Assembly (NCBI RefSeq): GCF_046365375.1
Contig: NZ_JBKEIT010000004.1
Location: forward strand, 326,091 to 390,090
Length of the DNA: 64,000 nt
Source of the DNA: Butyricimonas muris
Lineage (GTDB): Bacteria > Bacteroidota > Bacteroidia > Bacteroidales > Marinifilaceae
Reading direction: 5' to 3'
Of this stretch, positions 33,618 through 43,071 are shown piece by piece. The position numbers were made by a program, and so were the translations under genes. The notes under the pieces were generated by a model. It had not been told where the DNA came from. It did not search any database and saw nothing but the letters and a program-made list of their open reading frames with translations. Within the stretch, counting starts at the first letter, position 1. Each line of letters opens with the position of its first letter.

Positions 33618-35006
33618 TCTTGGGATGGTATTTCTATAATGGGTATAGTTTTCGATGATGTTATTCACGAAGTTGAAGGTTTGTTTGCCGTCGCAATAGC
33701 CGTTGCGGGACAGGGTGTCCCGGTATATTTCGGGGCGGGATTTGTAACGGATGAAGTAATCTACATTATTATTCCAGATATTCGGGTTTTTCCCGTAGGA
33801 TTCGGCTAATCTCATGGCGTCGAACACGTGTCCCGCTCCGGCATTGTACGCGGCTAAAGTAAATTTGATCCGGTTTAAGGTGTCGAGGTCATATTTGGTA
33901 AACATTTTTTCAAGGTATTGGAGATAGTAACTTCCTACTTTGATGTTATCTTCCGGCTCTATGTAATCTTCGAAACCGAGTTGCAATGCGGTTTCCGGCA
34001 TCACTTGCATTAATCCGACAGCCCCGTAATTGGATGTCGCTTCCGGGTCGAATCCGGATTCTTGGAAAATTATGGCAGCCAGCAAACGCCAATCCCAACC
34101 TATTTTGGCGGCTTCTTTTTTGATGATCGGGTCAAAGCTGGATATAATCCCGTTTTTTAATTTGTAGTATTTCGAGTTGTGGAGCGAAGTGACGTAACTG
34201 CTTTTGTAATAGCGGTTGTAAAGTACGGGAAACTTTTCCCTTTTCTTCATGGCACCCAACCATTGGTTTACTTCATGGAGCAGGTATTTTGCTTTTCCGG
34301 CTACTGCCCACGCCACGGGTTCCGCTCCCGATAATTCCAGCGAGTAATCTATGTGTGTCATGTATTGGGCTGCGATCTGCGCGATATTTTTATCTATCAC
34401 GGTAAGTGGAAGCTCACCTTTCTCTACTTGCAGGAGGATATCTTCATAAGTAAGATATTCTACTTCCGTGATCTTTAAATTCAGTTGAAGAGAATCACTC
34501 AATTCCCGGAGAAAACTTTTGTATGTAGTACCCTCTTGAACGAAAATTTCTTTTCCTCGTAAATCTTGTATGTCCCGTATTAAAGAATCTTGTTTCTTGT
34601 TTTGTACCAGTACGTTACTCGTGTAGAATAACGGGTCCGTGAAACTGATTTGTTCTTTCCTGCCGTCCGTAACCGAAAGACTCATGGCTACCAGATCGTA
34701 TTTCCCCTCGTTTAATTCCCGAAGACAATCTTCCACGTTGGAATTGACCTCGATATGTAATTTAACATCGAGAAAATCGGCGAGATCTTTAACCAGATCG
34801 TAATGAAAACCTTTCGGGATGCCTTTATACACGTAGTAGTCTGTCGTGTTGTAATAAGTACATACATTTAAGACGCCTCGTCGCTCGATTTTTTCCAGCG
34901 TCCCGGCATCGGGTATAATAAACGGTTCTTCTTCGCGTTTTGTCTCGCAGGCCGATAAACAAAACCAGAATAACCAAGTGTATGTAATAACTCTTATTAT
35001 ATACAT
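33615..35006 (-). CDS. MltF-like lytic transglycosylase lipoprotein with solute-binding domain
   Basis: The protein combines a periplasmic amino-acid-binding-like domain with a peptidoglycan-cleaving SLT domain. The lipoprotein signal ends LSAC (Cys near residue 20). The SBP_bac_3 domain spans about 40-265 (GVLNVCTYYNTTDYYVYKG, YDLVAMSLSVTDGRKEQISF). The SLT domain starts near 290, with the catalytic glutamate in IIFQESGFDP, then GAVGLMQVMPETA and TLAAYNAGAGHVFDA. The 463-residue length fits MltF. In MltF the first domain regulates activity on binding stem-peptide ligands. The stop codon is the first unit of a 7-mer repeat. Confidence 0.9.
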   Translation of the reverse strand: MYIIRVITYTWLFWFCLSACETKREEEPFIIPDAGTLEKIERRGVLNVCTYYNTTDYYVYKGIPKGFHYDLVKDLADFLDVKLHIEVNSNVEDCLRELNEGKYDLVAMSLSVTDGRKEQISFTDPLFYTSNVLVQNKKQDSLIRDIQDLRGKEIFVQEGTTYKSFLRELSDSLQLNLKITEVEYLTYEDILLQVEKGELPLTVIDKNIAQIAAQYMTHIDYSLELSGAEPVAWAVAGKAKYLLHEVNQWLGAMKKREKFPVLYNRYYKSSYVTSLHNSKYYKLKNGIISSFDPIIKKEAAKIGWDWRLLAAIIFQESGFDPEATSNYGAVGLMQVMPETALQLGFEDYIEPEDNIKVGSYYLQYLEKMFTKYDLDTLNRIKFTLAAYNAGAGHVFDAMRLAESYGKNPNIWNNNVDYFIRYKSRPEIYRDTLSRNGYCDGKQTFNFVNNIIENYTHYRNTIPR

Positions 35007-35075
35007 GGTGCAAAGATACGAAATAAAATGGAAATCGTGTAGTTGTTGATTTCGAGAGGTCTATTCGAGAAATAA

Positions 35076-35183
35076 CATTGTTACCCTTGCTCTATTCTTG
35101 CTCTACCCATTCGCTACCTCATGAACGTATCATGAACGTATCATCTTCGTAGCATAGACGCTCACGAGTGTTTATGCTGCGAA
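35076..35183. repeat. 11-base periodic array, direct repeat and hairpin in a 250-base gap
   Basis: CATTGTTACCC, TTGCTCTATTC, TTGCTCTACCC and ATTCGCTACCT are four adjacent 11-base units (35076-35119). They are followed by two copies of CATGAACGTAT and then an 11-bp stem, TTCGTAGCATA (35146-35156) with TATGCTGCGAA (35173-35183), one G-U pair. No gene is visible from 35007 to 35256. The hairpin lies downstream of the porin gene and may end its transcript. Confidence 0.6.
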
Positions 35184-35256
35184 AGAGTAGGGTTTTTGAT
35201 ATGAGTACGGGCGAGCGAATCCCTAGAGAACGGTCAAATGCACCTCGGCGGACGTT

Positions 35257-37236
35257 TTAATCAAAGAAATTCCAACGGATGCCGAATTTTACTTTGGCGG
35301 GGTTGATCGGGTAGGTGTAGGCGGAAAAGTAATCCCGACTTCCTAAGCGCTCGTTGGCATGCTCGTATTTCACGAACAGGTCGGCACGTTTGATGTTCAG
35401 CGTGAGGAACACGTCGAGTTTTGGGTAGTTGCCGGTCTTCTCGATATCTTGGTTGTAGAACTGCATGATACTCGGGTCGTAGGCGTTGGAATAGAACGAG
35501 GTGTTGTAGAACAAGTCTATACCGATTTGCAGTCCCAATACTTTTTTAAATAGACGGTTTTGGTAGTAGTTGTGGGAGTATAGCGCAACTTTGGGAAGTT
35601 GCAATACTTCGTCCTTGTTACAGATCTGGTAGTACACTTTTTGATCGAAGTAGAATTTACCTAATCTGAAAATTTGTTTCGCCCATGCCGTGAATACGAC
35701 TAAATTACCGTCATATTGACGGGGATAGGCCGTGGTGTCGAAATAGATATAGTTTTTCGTGTTGTTCAGAGCGATTCCGACTTCGGTACGGAGGCGTTTG
35801 TTGTTATAGTGTCCTTTGATGTTGTAGGCATGGATTTTGGAGAAATTCGTTTCCCATTGGTTGTGATTTCCCGTGTATTGGTCATAATAGCGGTTGGGGG
35901 TGGTTGTTTCCAATAGGGCATACGCCGTCACGGATGAATTTCTGTTTCGGCTTAGGTGTTGGACGATTTTTCCCTCTAAGGAATAGTCGGCAGAATACTC
36001 CCCGGCAAGGCAGAAACTGCCCCAGATATCAAAATTGAACATGGTGGTCGAGTCCATGTTGAACGTTCCCGCGGTGAGGTAGGTTCCGGTGTATTTGTTT
36101 GTTGCCCGGTTGTTGATTGTGTCCGAAGATACACGTTGGTCGTATTTCAGGTATTTGAATTTTAACCCGGCGTACACGCCCGGCAGGTATTTGTATTTTG
36201 GATGTTCGTTTAGTATGAACTTGGCGTCTATTTCGTATTTTTGGTTGTTGGTGATGTCTTGGTTGGACTGGGTGTTTAAGTAGGTCGTGTCCCAAAAATT
36301 GGTTTCAACGCTTTCTTCTCTGAAACGGTAGCGATTGTCCTCGACTTTCAAGGCGAGTGCAAATTTCATCGGGTAAGTGTACGTGGTATCCATGTTGATG
36401 GAGTCCACGGGTGTGATGATTTCTTTGGCATTTCCGAGGTTGTATTGTGCCAGCGTGCTGAGATTGAAGTTGGCTATGTTGTTTCGGGGTTCCATGACTA
36501 GCTTCGTTCCGATTATTTTTGGATCAAGCACGGTATCCCGGACTTCAGCCAAAACTTCAATACCGCCGTTCTCCGCGTAATGTCCCACGTTCTGGTTCAG
36601 AAAGAAGGATACTGCCACTCTTTCTTTCTCGTATGAACTGAAAACGGAGAAGTTGTATGTTTTTGATTTCTGGTACGAGTATGCCCCGTCCGCAGACATG
36701 AGGTTGTACCGGAATCCTGCGTTCCAGAACGGGTTGATGTTTTGCATGTACCACACGTCTACCCGGTCTTCTGTTTTTCCTCGTCCACCCCCGTTAAAGT
36801 AGCTGATTTGGGCGAAAGCGGTAGAGGTGTTGTAATCCAAGGCGTCCTCGGGACGGAAAAGGTAATCCCGTACCCTGTCGAGCGGAAGAAAATCTTCTCC
36901 GCGGGGGCGAAGGATGAAAACATTGGAAATATAAGGTGAGGGTAGGTTGCCGAGGTAGGTGTTGGACACGCTGTGTTTGAATATGGGGTTCGTGTTATGT
37001 ATCCCGTCGGTCAGGGTGTCCGTCATGGACATATATTGTTTGTACACGCCGTCGTGCATCCATTTCCACGCCACTCGTTGCGGTTTCACGTACCGTTGTT
37101 CTCCTCTCGTGCTATCTTGGTCAAAAGCGCTACGCCGGGGATCCTCCTCGTCCGGATGCCCGTAATCAAAATCGCTCTGCGCTAAAGACGTGAGCGATAT
37201 TAAGCAGCATAATATGGTGTAAAATATATATTTCAT
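35257..37236 (-). CDS. Putative outer-membrane porin
   Basis: I chose ATG 37236 (MKYIFYTILCCLISLTSLAQ), giving a clear signal peptide and 659 residues; the upstream ATG at 37272 would add residues before the signal. The mature part is rich in aromatic and alternating residues and ends in KFGIRWNFFD, consistent with a beta-barrel. The N-terminal region has RGEQRYVKPQRVAWKWM and NVFILRPRGEDFLPLDRV. It resembles the 'putative porin' family of Bacteroidota. No plug or TonB box is seen, so passive diffusion is likely. A -7 element lies at 37243-37250. Confidence 0.8.
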   Translation of the reverse strand: MKYIFYTILCCLISLTSLAQSDFDYGHPDEEDPRRSAFDQDSTRGEQRYVKPQRVAWKWMHDGVYKQYMSMTDTLTDGIHNTNPIFKHSVSNTYLGNLPSPYISNVFILRPRGEDFLPLDRVRDYLFRPEDALDYNTSTAFAQISYFNGGGRGKTEDRVDVWYMQNINPFWNAGFRYNLMSADGAYSYQKSKTYNFSVFSSYEKERVAVSFFLNQNVGHYAENGGIEVLAEVRDTVLDPKIIGTKLVMEPRNNIANFNLSTLAQYNLGNAKEIITPVDSINMDTTYTYPMKFALALKVEDNRYRFREESVETNFWDTTYLNTQSNQDITNNQKYEIDAKFILNEHPKYKYLPGVYAGLKFKYLKYDQRVSSDTINNRATNKYTGTYLTAGTFNMDSTTMFNFDIWGSFCLAGEYSADYSLEGKIVQHLSRNRNSSVTAYALLETTTPNRYYDQYTGNHNQWETNFSKIHAYNIKGHYNNKRLRTEVGIALNNTKNYIYFDTTAYPRQYDGNLVVFTAWAKQIFRLGKFYFDQKVYYQICNKDEVLQLPKVALYSHNYYQNRLFKKVLGLQIGIDLFYNTSFYSNAYDPSIMQFYNQDIEKTGNYPKLDVFLTLNIKRADLFVKYEHANERLGSRDYFSAYTYPINPAKVKFGIRWNFFD

Positions 37237-37242
37237 GGCGTG

Positions 37243-37250
37243 CAAATATA
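37243..37250 (-). promoter_or_regulatory. -7 element of the porin promoter
   Basis: The minus strand reads TATATTTG, an exact TAnnTTTG, 6 bases before the chosen start codon. It lies back to back with the glnS -7 at 37281. The very short leader is odd and could argue for the upstream ATG at 37272. Confidence 0.4.
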
Positions 37251-37280
37251 CGGAAACTTTTAAAACTCTCATAAATTAAT

Positions 37281-37288
37281 TACCTTTG
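37281..37288 (+). promoter_or_regulatory. -7 element of the glnS promoter
   Basis: TACCTTTG matches TAnnTTTG, 28 bases before the glnS ATG. A clear -33 is not seen. Confidence 0.5.
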
Positions 37289-37316
37289 CGGTCGAATATG
37301 TTATAAAATTTTCAGT

Positions 37317-39020
37317 ATGGATAAGAATTATCTCGTGGAAGAAGAAGGTGAAGGCAAATCGTTGAACTTCATCGAACAGATTATTGAGGAGGAGTTGGCC
37401 GAGGGGAAGAACGGCGGTCGGGTACATACGCGTTTCCCGCCCGAGCCGAACGGTTATTTGCATATCGGTCATGCAACTTCTATTTGCTTGAATTTCGGAT
37501 TGGCTGCCAAGTACAACGGCAAGTGCAATCTGCGTTTTGATGACACGAATCCTTCTAAAGAGGATGTCGAGTATATTGATTCCATACAACAAGATATTCA
37601 ATGGTTAGGTTTCCAGTGGGAAGGGGAAACTCATTACGCTTCCGATTATTTCCAGCAATTGTATGATTGGGCAGAGAAGTTGATTGCGGAGGGGAAAGCT
37701 TACGTGGATGACCAACCGGCAGAGGTGATCAGCGCACAACGTATGAACCCGATGGAACCGGGAGTGAACAGTCCTTACCGGGATAGGACTCCGGAGGAAA
37801 ATCTGGATTTATTCCGGCGGATGAAGGCAGGGGAGTTTCAAGCCGGGGAGAAAGTATTGCGGGCTAAAATAGATATGGCCTCGTCCAACATGTTGATGCG
37901 TGACCCGATTTTGTACCGGATCATGCACGTGGCGCATCACCGCACGGGTGATAAATGGTGTATCTACCCGATGTATGATTTCACACATGGGCAAAGTGAT
38001 TATATCGAGGGGATTACTCATTCTATTTGTACTTTGGAGTTCGAGGTGCATCGCCCGTTATACAATTGGTTTTTGGATCAGTTGTTCGACACGGAATACC
38101 GTCCCCGTCAGATTGAGTTTGCCCGTCGTAATTTGAGTTACACGGTGATGAGTAAACGCCGTCTGTTGGAACTGGTGCAGAAGGGTATTGTTGCCGGGTG
38201 GGATGATCCCCGGATGCCTACGATCACGGCTTTGCGCCGCGCGGGATACACGCCCGAGTCTATTCGTGCTTTTGCGGAGAAAGTGGGTGTGGCTCGCCGG
38301 GAGATCGTGGTCGATATGGCGTTGTTGGAGTTTTGCGTGCGGGAACATTTGAACAAGGTGGCTCCCCGTGTAATGGCGGTGCTTGATCCGGTGCGGGTGG
38401 TGATAGATAACTATCCGGAAGGACAGACCGAAGTGGTTGAGATCGAGAATAACCCGGAAGATGAGGCTGCCGGAACGAGAATGGTGCCGTTCTCCCGTGA
38501 GTTGTTTATCGAACGGGATGATTTCATGGAAGAGGCCCCGAAGAAGTTCTTCAGGATGACGATCGGCAACGAGGTACGGTTGAAAGGTGCGTATATTGTG
38601 AAATGCGAGAGCGTGGAGAAAGATGTAGAAGGAAATGTTACGACAATCCATTGCACGTACGATGCCGAAACGCATAGTGGTACCGGTGCCGCGAGCAACC
38701 GGAAGGTAAAGGGAACACTTCACTGGGTTTCCGCACCCGACGCGATAGAGGCAGAGGTACGTTTATACGATCGTTTGTTTAAAGATCCGGATCCTGCCGG
38801 ACACAAGGATATCGATTTCAAAGAGTTCTTGAACGAGAATTCGTTGAGAGTGTTGACGGGGTGTAAGTTGGAGCCGAGTTTGAAAGATGCCAAGGAAGGC
38901 GATCGTTTTCAGTTCCAGCGTTTGGGGTATTTCTGCGTGGATAAAGATTCCAAACCGGGGGCACTGGTGTTTAATCGTACCGTGGGATTAAAGGATACGT
39001 GGGCAAAACAAAACAATTAA
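37317..39020 (+). CDS. glnS: Glutamine--tRNA ligase
   Basis: This cytoplasmic class I synthetase charges tRNA-Gln. The HIGH motif is in PPEPNGYLHIGHATSICLNF (near residue 45) and the KMSKS-like motif is VMSKRRL. RFDDTNPSKED and the two C-terminal beta-barrel anticodon-binding regions are present. The length of 567 is normal. Having GlnRS suggests this organism charges glutamine directly rather than only by the Glu-tRNA amidotransferase route. It is divergent from the porin and 4 bases upstream of the YitT gene. Confidence 0.97.
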   Translation: MDKNYLVEEEGEGKSLNFIEQIIEEELAEGKNGGRVHTRFPPEPNGYLHIGHATSICLNFGLAAKYNGKCNLRFDDTNPSKEDVEYIDSIQQDIQWLGFQWEGETHYASDYFQQLYDWAEKLIAEGKAYVDDQPAEVISAQRMNPMEPGVNSPYRDRTPEENLDLFRRMKAGEFQAGEKVLRAKIDMASSNMLMRDPILYRIMHVAHHRTGDKWCIYPMYDFTHGQSDYIEGITHSICTLEFEVHRPLYNWFLDQLFDTEYRPRQIEFARRNLSYTVMSKRRLLELVQKGIVAGWDDPRMPTITALRRAGYTPESIRAFAEKVGVARREIVVDMALLEFCVREHLNKVAPRVMAVLDPVRVVIDNYPEGQTEVVEIENNPEDEAAGTRMVPFSRELFIERDDFMEEAPKKFFRMTIGNEVRLKGAYIVKCESVEKDVEGNVTTIHCTYDAETHSGTGAASNRKVKGTLHWVSAPDAIEAEVRLYDRLFKDPDPAGHKDIDFKEFLNENSLRVLTGCKLEPSLKDAKEGDRFQFQRLGYFCVDKDSKPGALVFNRTVGLKDTWAKQNN

Positions 39021-39024
39021 TACA

Positions 39025-39921
39025 ATGAAAGTTACGAGGGATAAGTTTGCAAGAGAAGCGCGGGCGTACTTGTTGATTACGTTCGGTTTGCTGATCTATA
39101 CTTTTGCCGTTACCGCGTTTTTGGCGCCGCATCGTATGGTGGGCGGTGGTGTGACCGGTATTTCGACAATTATTTATTTTCTTTCCGGGGAGGTGATTCC
39201 TATCGGGTATAGCTATTTCGTGATTAACTTTTTGCTGGTGGCGATAGCGATTAAGGTGCTCGGGCCCCGGTTCGGTTTCAAGACGATATATGCTATTTTC
39301 ATGAGTTCGTTCCTGTTGAGTTTGTTACAGAATCTGATTCATGAGCCGCTGTTGGAGGACAAATTCATGTGCGCGGTACTTTCCGGTATCATGTGTGGTG
39401 CGGGTATCGGGATTTCGCTTGCTAACGGAGGCAGTACGGCGGGTACGGATATCGTGGCAATGATGATTAACAAGTACCGGAATATCAGTCCCGGTAAGAT
39501 TATCATGTATATCGACGTGTTTATTATCGGTTGTAGTTATTTTATTGGGGAAAACACGGTAATCGATCCGACGGCAAAGATTGCCACGATTATCTACGGT
39601 TACGTGGTCATGGGTGTGAACTCGTACACGATTGACCTCGTGTTCACTGGACAGATGCAATCCGTGCAGTTCTTTATTTTCTCGTTAAAATACAAGGAGG
39701 TTGCCGATCTGATCACTCATGATTTGAAACGGGGTGTAACCGTCGTGGATTGTCAAGGCTGGTACACGGGTGAGGCACGCAAAATGTTAATTGTGGTAGC
39801 CCGCAAGAGTGAGATGCAGAATATTATGCGTGTGACGAAATTGGCTGATCCGGATGCATTCCTCACGATGAATACGGTCATGGGAGTGTACGGTAGGGGA
39901 TTTGATACGCTGCGGACTTAG
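39025..39921 (+). CDS. YitT-family membrane protein
   Basis: The 298-residue protein has five or six membrane segments in the first 200 residues (DUF161-type: MVGGGVTGISTIIYFLSG, GSTAGTDIVAMMINK) and a cytoplasmic DUF2179 domain at the end (RGVTVVDCQGWYTGEARKMLIVV). The family is widespread and its function is not established. It follows glnS by 4 bases and is therefore likely cotranscribed. A GTTYATAAR repeat with a T-rich tail follows and may terminate the unit. Confidence 0.88.
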   Translation: MKVTRDKFAREARAYLLITFGLLIYTFAVTAFLAPHRMVGGGVTGISTIIYFLSGEVIPIGYSYFVINFLLVAIAIKVLGPRFGFKTIYAIFMSSFLLSLLQNLIHEPLLEDKFMCAVLSGIMCGAGIGISLANGGSTAGTDIVAMMINKYRNISPGKIIMYIDVFIIGCSYFIGENTVIDPTAKIATIIYGYVVMGVNSYTIDLVFTGQMQSVQFFIFSLKYKEVADLITHDLKRGVTVVDCQGWYTGEARKMLIVVARKSEMQNIMRVTKLADPDAFLTMNTVMGVYGRGFDTLRT

Positions 39922-39924
39922 GGA

Positions 39925-40005
39925 GTTCGTAAAGTTTATAAGGTTCATAAGGTTTATAAAGTTGCCATTCTTCACGAGGGGCTTTTTTATAAACCTTATT
40001 TTTTT
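39925..40005 (+). repeat. GTTYATAAR 9-mer repeat that may act as terminator
   Basis: Four units (39925-39963) are followed, after a GC-richer loop, by a single complementary arm (TTTATAAACCTT, about 39986-39997) and then TATTTTTTTG. The inner units can pair with it, giving a hairpin plus T tract downstream of the YitT gene. Confidence 0.65.
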
Positions 40006-40085
40006 GATAAAACACGCTAATTTATAATGACTTTGTGTCTTTATGGTATTGAGTGGCACGGTGTTTGATAATTAAGAGGATTGAT

Positions 40086-41186
40086 ATGAGGTCATTAAAA
40101 AAGCATAGGAGACACATGGTAATTTGGAGTGTATTAGGCGTTGTTGCGGTGATTGCCGTGATAGCGGTTGTTTTCGTGAATCAACGGAGTTTTGGCAGAC
40201 TTCCCCGGGGGGATCGAATGGAACGTGTGAAGCGTTCGCCTCATTACAGGGACGGACGGTTTCAAAATTTGCATGAAACCGTGATGATTGCTTCAGACAA
40301 GGGGCGTGTCGGGGCTATGATTGATTTTTTATTCAGAAAAACAGAAAGGCTGCGACCGGAAACAGCAGTGTCTGTCATTAAGACAGATTTGCGGAGTATC
40401 CCCTTGGACGAGGAGGTGGTCGTGTGGTTCGGGCATTCATCTTATCTGATTCAAACGGGAGGAAAAAGAATACTGGTCGATCCGGTATTTTGCATGGCTT
40501 CCCCGGTATCATTTGTCAATAAGCCTTTCAAGGGAACGGATGTTTATAAGCCGGAAGATATGCCGGATATCGATTATCTGGTGATTTCCCATGACCATTG
40601 GGATCATTTGGACTACGGAACTGTGACTGCATTGAAGAATCGGGTTGGTAAGGTTATATGCGGATTGGGAGTCGGGGAACATTTCGAGTATTGGGGATTT
40701 GACAAGGAACGTGTCGTGGAATTGGATTGGTTTGAAGACTCCGTGCTGGATGATGGTTTTGCCGTTTATTGTTTGCCGGCGCGTCACTTCTCGGGACGGG
40801 GATTGTCTGCCAACCGGACATTGTGGGCTTCTTTTCTCGTGGAGAGTCCCTCGAGGAAGATATATATAGGTGGTGATGGGGGGTATGACACGCATTTCGC
40901 CGAGATTGGCAAGCGTTTCCCGGGTATTGATCTTGCGGTCATCGAGAACGGGCAATATAATGAAGATTGGAAGTATATTCACGTGATGCCGGATTACTTG
41001 GAACAGATCGCGAAGGATTTGGGTGCGAAGAGAGTTTTGACGGTGCATCATTCGAAATATGCTTTGGCAAGGCATCCTTGGGATGAGCCGTTGAAGAATG
41101 CGTTGAAGATGAGAGAAGATGTCCCTTTTGAAGTACTTGTACCTACTATCGGGGAAATAGTTCGGAATGAGAAGGTGGAACAATGA
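40086..41186 (+). CDS. MBL-fold metallo-hydrolase, membrane-anchored (UlaG / NAPE-PLD-like)
   Basis: I chose ATG 40086 (MRSLKKHRRHMVIW), giving 366 residues; a GTG at 40053 lies further up. An N-terminal membrane segment (VLGVVAVIAVIAVVFV) precedes the metallo-beta-lactamase fold. The fold has WFGHSSYLIQTGGKRILVDP, the metal motif ISHDHWDHLDYGT (HxHxDH) and further ligands in RHFSGRGL and GGDGGYDTHF. The group includes lipid- and phosphodiester-cleaving hydrolases such as NAPE-PLD, and UlaG-like lactonases. The substrate here is not known. A 60-base gap with its own -7 separates it from the next MBL gene. Confidence 0.85.
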   Translation: MRSLKKHRRHMVIWSVLGVVAVIAVIAVVFVNQRSFGRLPRGDRMERVKRSPHYRDGRFQNLHETVMIASDKGRVGAMIDFLFRKTERLRPETAVSVIKTDLRSIPLDEEVVVWFGHSSYLIQTGGKRILVDPVFCMASPVSFVNKPFKGTDVYKPEDMPDIDYLVISHDHWDHLDYGTVTALKNRVGKVICGLGVGEHFEYWGFDKERVVELDWFEDSVLDDGFAVYCLPARHFSGRGLSANRTLWASFLVESPSRKIYIGGDGGYDTHFAEIGKRFPGIDLAVIENGQYNEDWKYIHVMPDYLEQIAKDLGAKRVLTVHHSKYALARHPWDEPLKNALKMREDVPFEVLVPTIGEIVRNEKVEQ

Positions 41187-41216
41187 GGTTTTTTTCTCGT
41201 TCTCGCGATTTTATGT

Positions 41217-41224
41217 TATTTTTG
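41217..41224 (+). promoter_or_regulatory. -7 element of the methyl-cycle / metal operon promoter
   Basis: TATTTTTG matches TAnnTTTG, 22 bases before the ATG at 41246. It would drive the MBL-mtnN-luxS-ABC transporter run. Confidence 0.5.
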
Positions 41225-41245
41225 TCTGAATAAAATGCATGATAG

Positions 41246-41884
41246 ATGAAGATAAAAGTATTTGTTAATAATCCATGGCAGGAGAACACGGTTGTGTTGT
41301 ACGATGAAACGGGGGAAGCCGTGGTAGTTGATTGCGGTTGTTTTTCGAAAGACGAAGAGCGGCGTTTGATAGATTTTCTGGCGGAAAATCATTTGAAACC
41401 GGTAGCGTTGTTGAATACGCACTTGCATATAGATCATATTTTCGGGAATAATTTTATGCTGGACGAATATGGGTTGTCTGCCCGGGCGCATGAAGCGGAT
41501 TCGTTTTGGGTGGAAGATGCGGAGAAGTATGCGGCGATGTTGGGAATACGAGGAATTACACCGCCTCCGGCGTTGGGAGAATATTTGCATGACGGGGATG
41601 TCGTGAAATTCGGGCATTCGGAATTGAAGGTGATTCATGTACCGGGACATTCACCGGGGGGACTTTGTTTCTATAGCGAACAGGATAAATTGCTTGTTGC
41701 CGGGGATGTGTTGTTCCAAGGGAGTATCGGACGCACAGATTTACCCGGGGGAGATATGCGTCAGTTGATAGACGGAATCCGGGAAAAATTGTTCGTGTTG
41801 CCGGATGATGTGCGGGTAATACCGGGACACGGCGGGTTTACCACGATAGGAGAAGAGAAACGTATGAATCCATTTTTTCAATAA
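41246..41884 (+). CDS. MBL-fold hydrolase, glyoxalase II-like
   Basis: The 212-residue protein has the metallo-beta-lactamase motif NTHLHIDHIFGNNFM (HxHxDH), then HVPGHSPGGLCFYSE, AGDVLFQGSIGRTDLPGGD and IPGHGGFTTIGEEK, which supply the remaining metal ligands. It resembles the short glyoxalase II-like thioesterases of Bacteroidota and lacks the C-terminal substrate domain of classical glyoxalase II. It leads a tight run with mtnN (6-base gap) and luxS, so a role near thiol metabolism is possible but inferred. Confidence 0.85.
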   Translation: MKIKVFVNNPWQENTVVLYDETGEAVVVDCGCFSKDEERRLIDFLAENHLKPVALLNTHLHIDHIFGNNFMLDEYGLSARAHEADSFWVEDAEKYAAMLGIRGITPPPALGEYLHDGDVVKFGHSELKVIHVPGHSPGGLCFYSEQDKLLVAGDVLFQGSIGRTDLPGGDMRQLIDGIREKLFVLPDDVRVIPGHGGFTTIGEEKRMNPFFQ

Positions 41885-41890
41885 AAAAAG

Positions 41891-42586
41891 ATGAAGAAGA
41901 TCGGTATAATTGTAGCCATGACTTCGGAATACGGTCTGGTGAAATCTTTACTTGACGGGGGAAAGGAACGTTTGGTTCGGGGAATCCCCTTTATCGAGGG
42001 GCGTATGAGAGAAGTTGACGTCGTGTTGGCCAAAAGTGGGATCGGTAAGGTTTGTGCGGCGGTAGGGACGTTGGAAATGATCCGGCAATATGCCCCGGAG
42101 GTGATTGTAAACACGGGTGTTGCCGGGGGAATAGACCCGTTGACACAAGTTATGGATATCGTGATCGGGGAGAACATGGTTTATCATGACGTGTGGTGTG
42201 GCGAGGGAAACGAGTACGGGCAGATTCAAGGATTGCCGGCTCGTTTTGTTTCGGATAAGAAATTGTATGAACAGGCTTTGTCCGTGAAACATGACGGGAA
42301 TGTATACGGGGGATTGATTTGCAGCGGTGATCGTTTCGTGACGGAGAAAGAGGAGTTGACCGAGATCAAAAAGCGTTTTCCCGAAGGCTTGGCGGTTGAT
42401 ATGGAATCGACCGCTATCGCGCAAGTATGCTACTTGTGTGGCGTACCTTTCTTGAGTTATCGTATTATTAGCGATACCCCGGGAGTGAAAGATCATTACA
42501 ATCAATATTTGAATTTCTGGGAAGAGGCTCCCAAACGCTCTTTCGAGATGATTAGAAAGTTAATCACTGTTTTATCAGAAGAATAA
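41891..42586 (+). CDS. mtnN: 5'-methylthioadenosine / S-adenosylhomocysteine nucleosidase
   Basis: The enzyme removes adenine from MTA and SAH; SAH gives S-ribosylhomocysteine, the substrate of LuxS. The 231-residue length is standard. Active-site signatures are IVAMTSEYGLV, VNTGVAGGI, AVDMESTAIAQVC and YRIISDTPG, with the catalytic Asp in the last. It lies 2 bases before luxS, so the two consecutive steps of SAH recycling are encoded together. Confidence 0.95.
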   Translation: MKKIGIIVAMTSEYGLVKSLLDGGKERLVRGIPFIEGRMREVDVVLAKSGIGKVCAAVGTLEMIRQYAPEVIVNTGVAGGIDPLTQVMDIVIGENMVYHDVWCGEGNEYGQIQGLPARFVSDKKLYEQALSVKHDGNVYGGLICSGDRFVTEKEELTEIKKRFPEGLAVDMESTAIAQVCYLCGVPFLSYRIISDTPGVKDHYNQYLNFWEEAPKRSFEMIRKLITVLSEE

Positions 42587-42588
42587 AG

Positions 42589-43071
42589 ATGAAAAAAATA
42601 CCTAGTTTTACCATAGATCATCTTCGCCTGTCGCGGGGAATCTACGTGTCCCGTAAAGATTATGTAGGAGAAGAGGTGATCACGACGTTTGATATACGTA
42701 TGAAGGAGCCTAACCGAGAGCCCGTGTTGGGACAGGGGGAATTGCACACGATAGAACATCTCGCGGCGACTTATTTAAGAAATCACGAGACGTGGGGCGA
42801 CAAGATTATTTTCTGGGGACCGATGGGGTGCTGCACGGGAAATTATTTTTTGATGCGGGGTGATTTGACTTCTCGTGATATCGTGGAATTGATGCGGGAA
42901 ACATTCCGTTTTATTCGTGATTTTGAAGGTGAAGTTCCCGGTGTTGCTGCAAAAGATTGTGGTAATTATCTATTACATAATCTGCCGATGGCGAAATACG
43001 AGGCTGCTAAATATCTGGCGGAAGTGCTGGACGTGATCGAGGAAAAGAATCTGATATATCCGGGCGAATGA
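42589..43071 (+). CDS. luxS: S-ribosylhomocysteine lyase LuxS
   Basis: LuxS cleaves S-ribosylhomocysteine to homocysteine and DPD, the precursor of autoinducer-2. The metal site is HTIEH (H53, E56, H57), with a Cys near 123 (KDCGNYLLHN). The GCCTGNYF loop supplies the catalytic Cys region (C81/C82). The 160-residue length is typical. Its TGA overlaps the ATG of the metal-binding lipoprotein gene (ATGA at 43068), so the two are probably translationally coupled. Confidence 0.96.
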   Translation: MKKIPSFTIDHLRLSRGIYVSRKDYVGEEVITTFDIRMKEPNREPVLGQGELHTIEHLAATYLRNHETWGDKIIFWGPMGCCTGNYFLMRGDLTSRDIVELMRETFRFIRDFEGEVPGVAAKDCGNYLLHNLPMAKYEAAKYLAEVLDVIEEKNLIYPGE

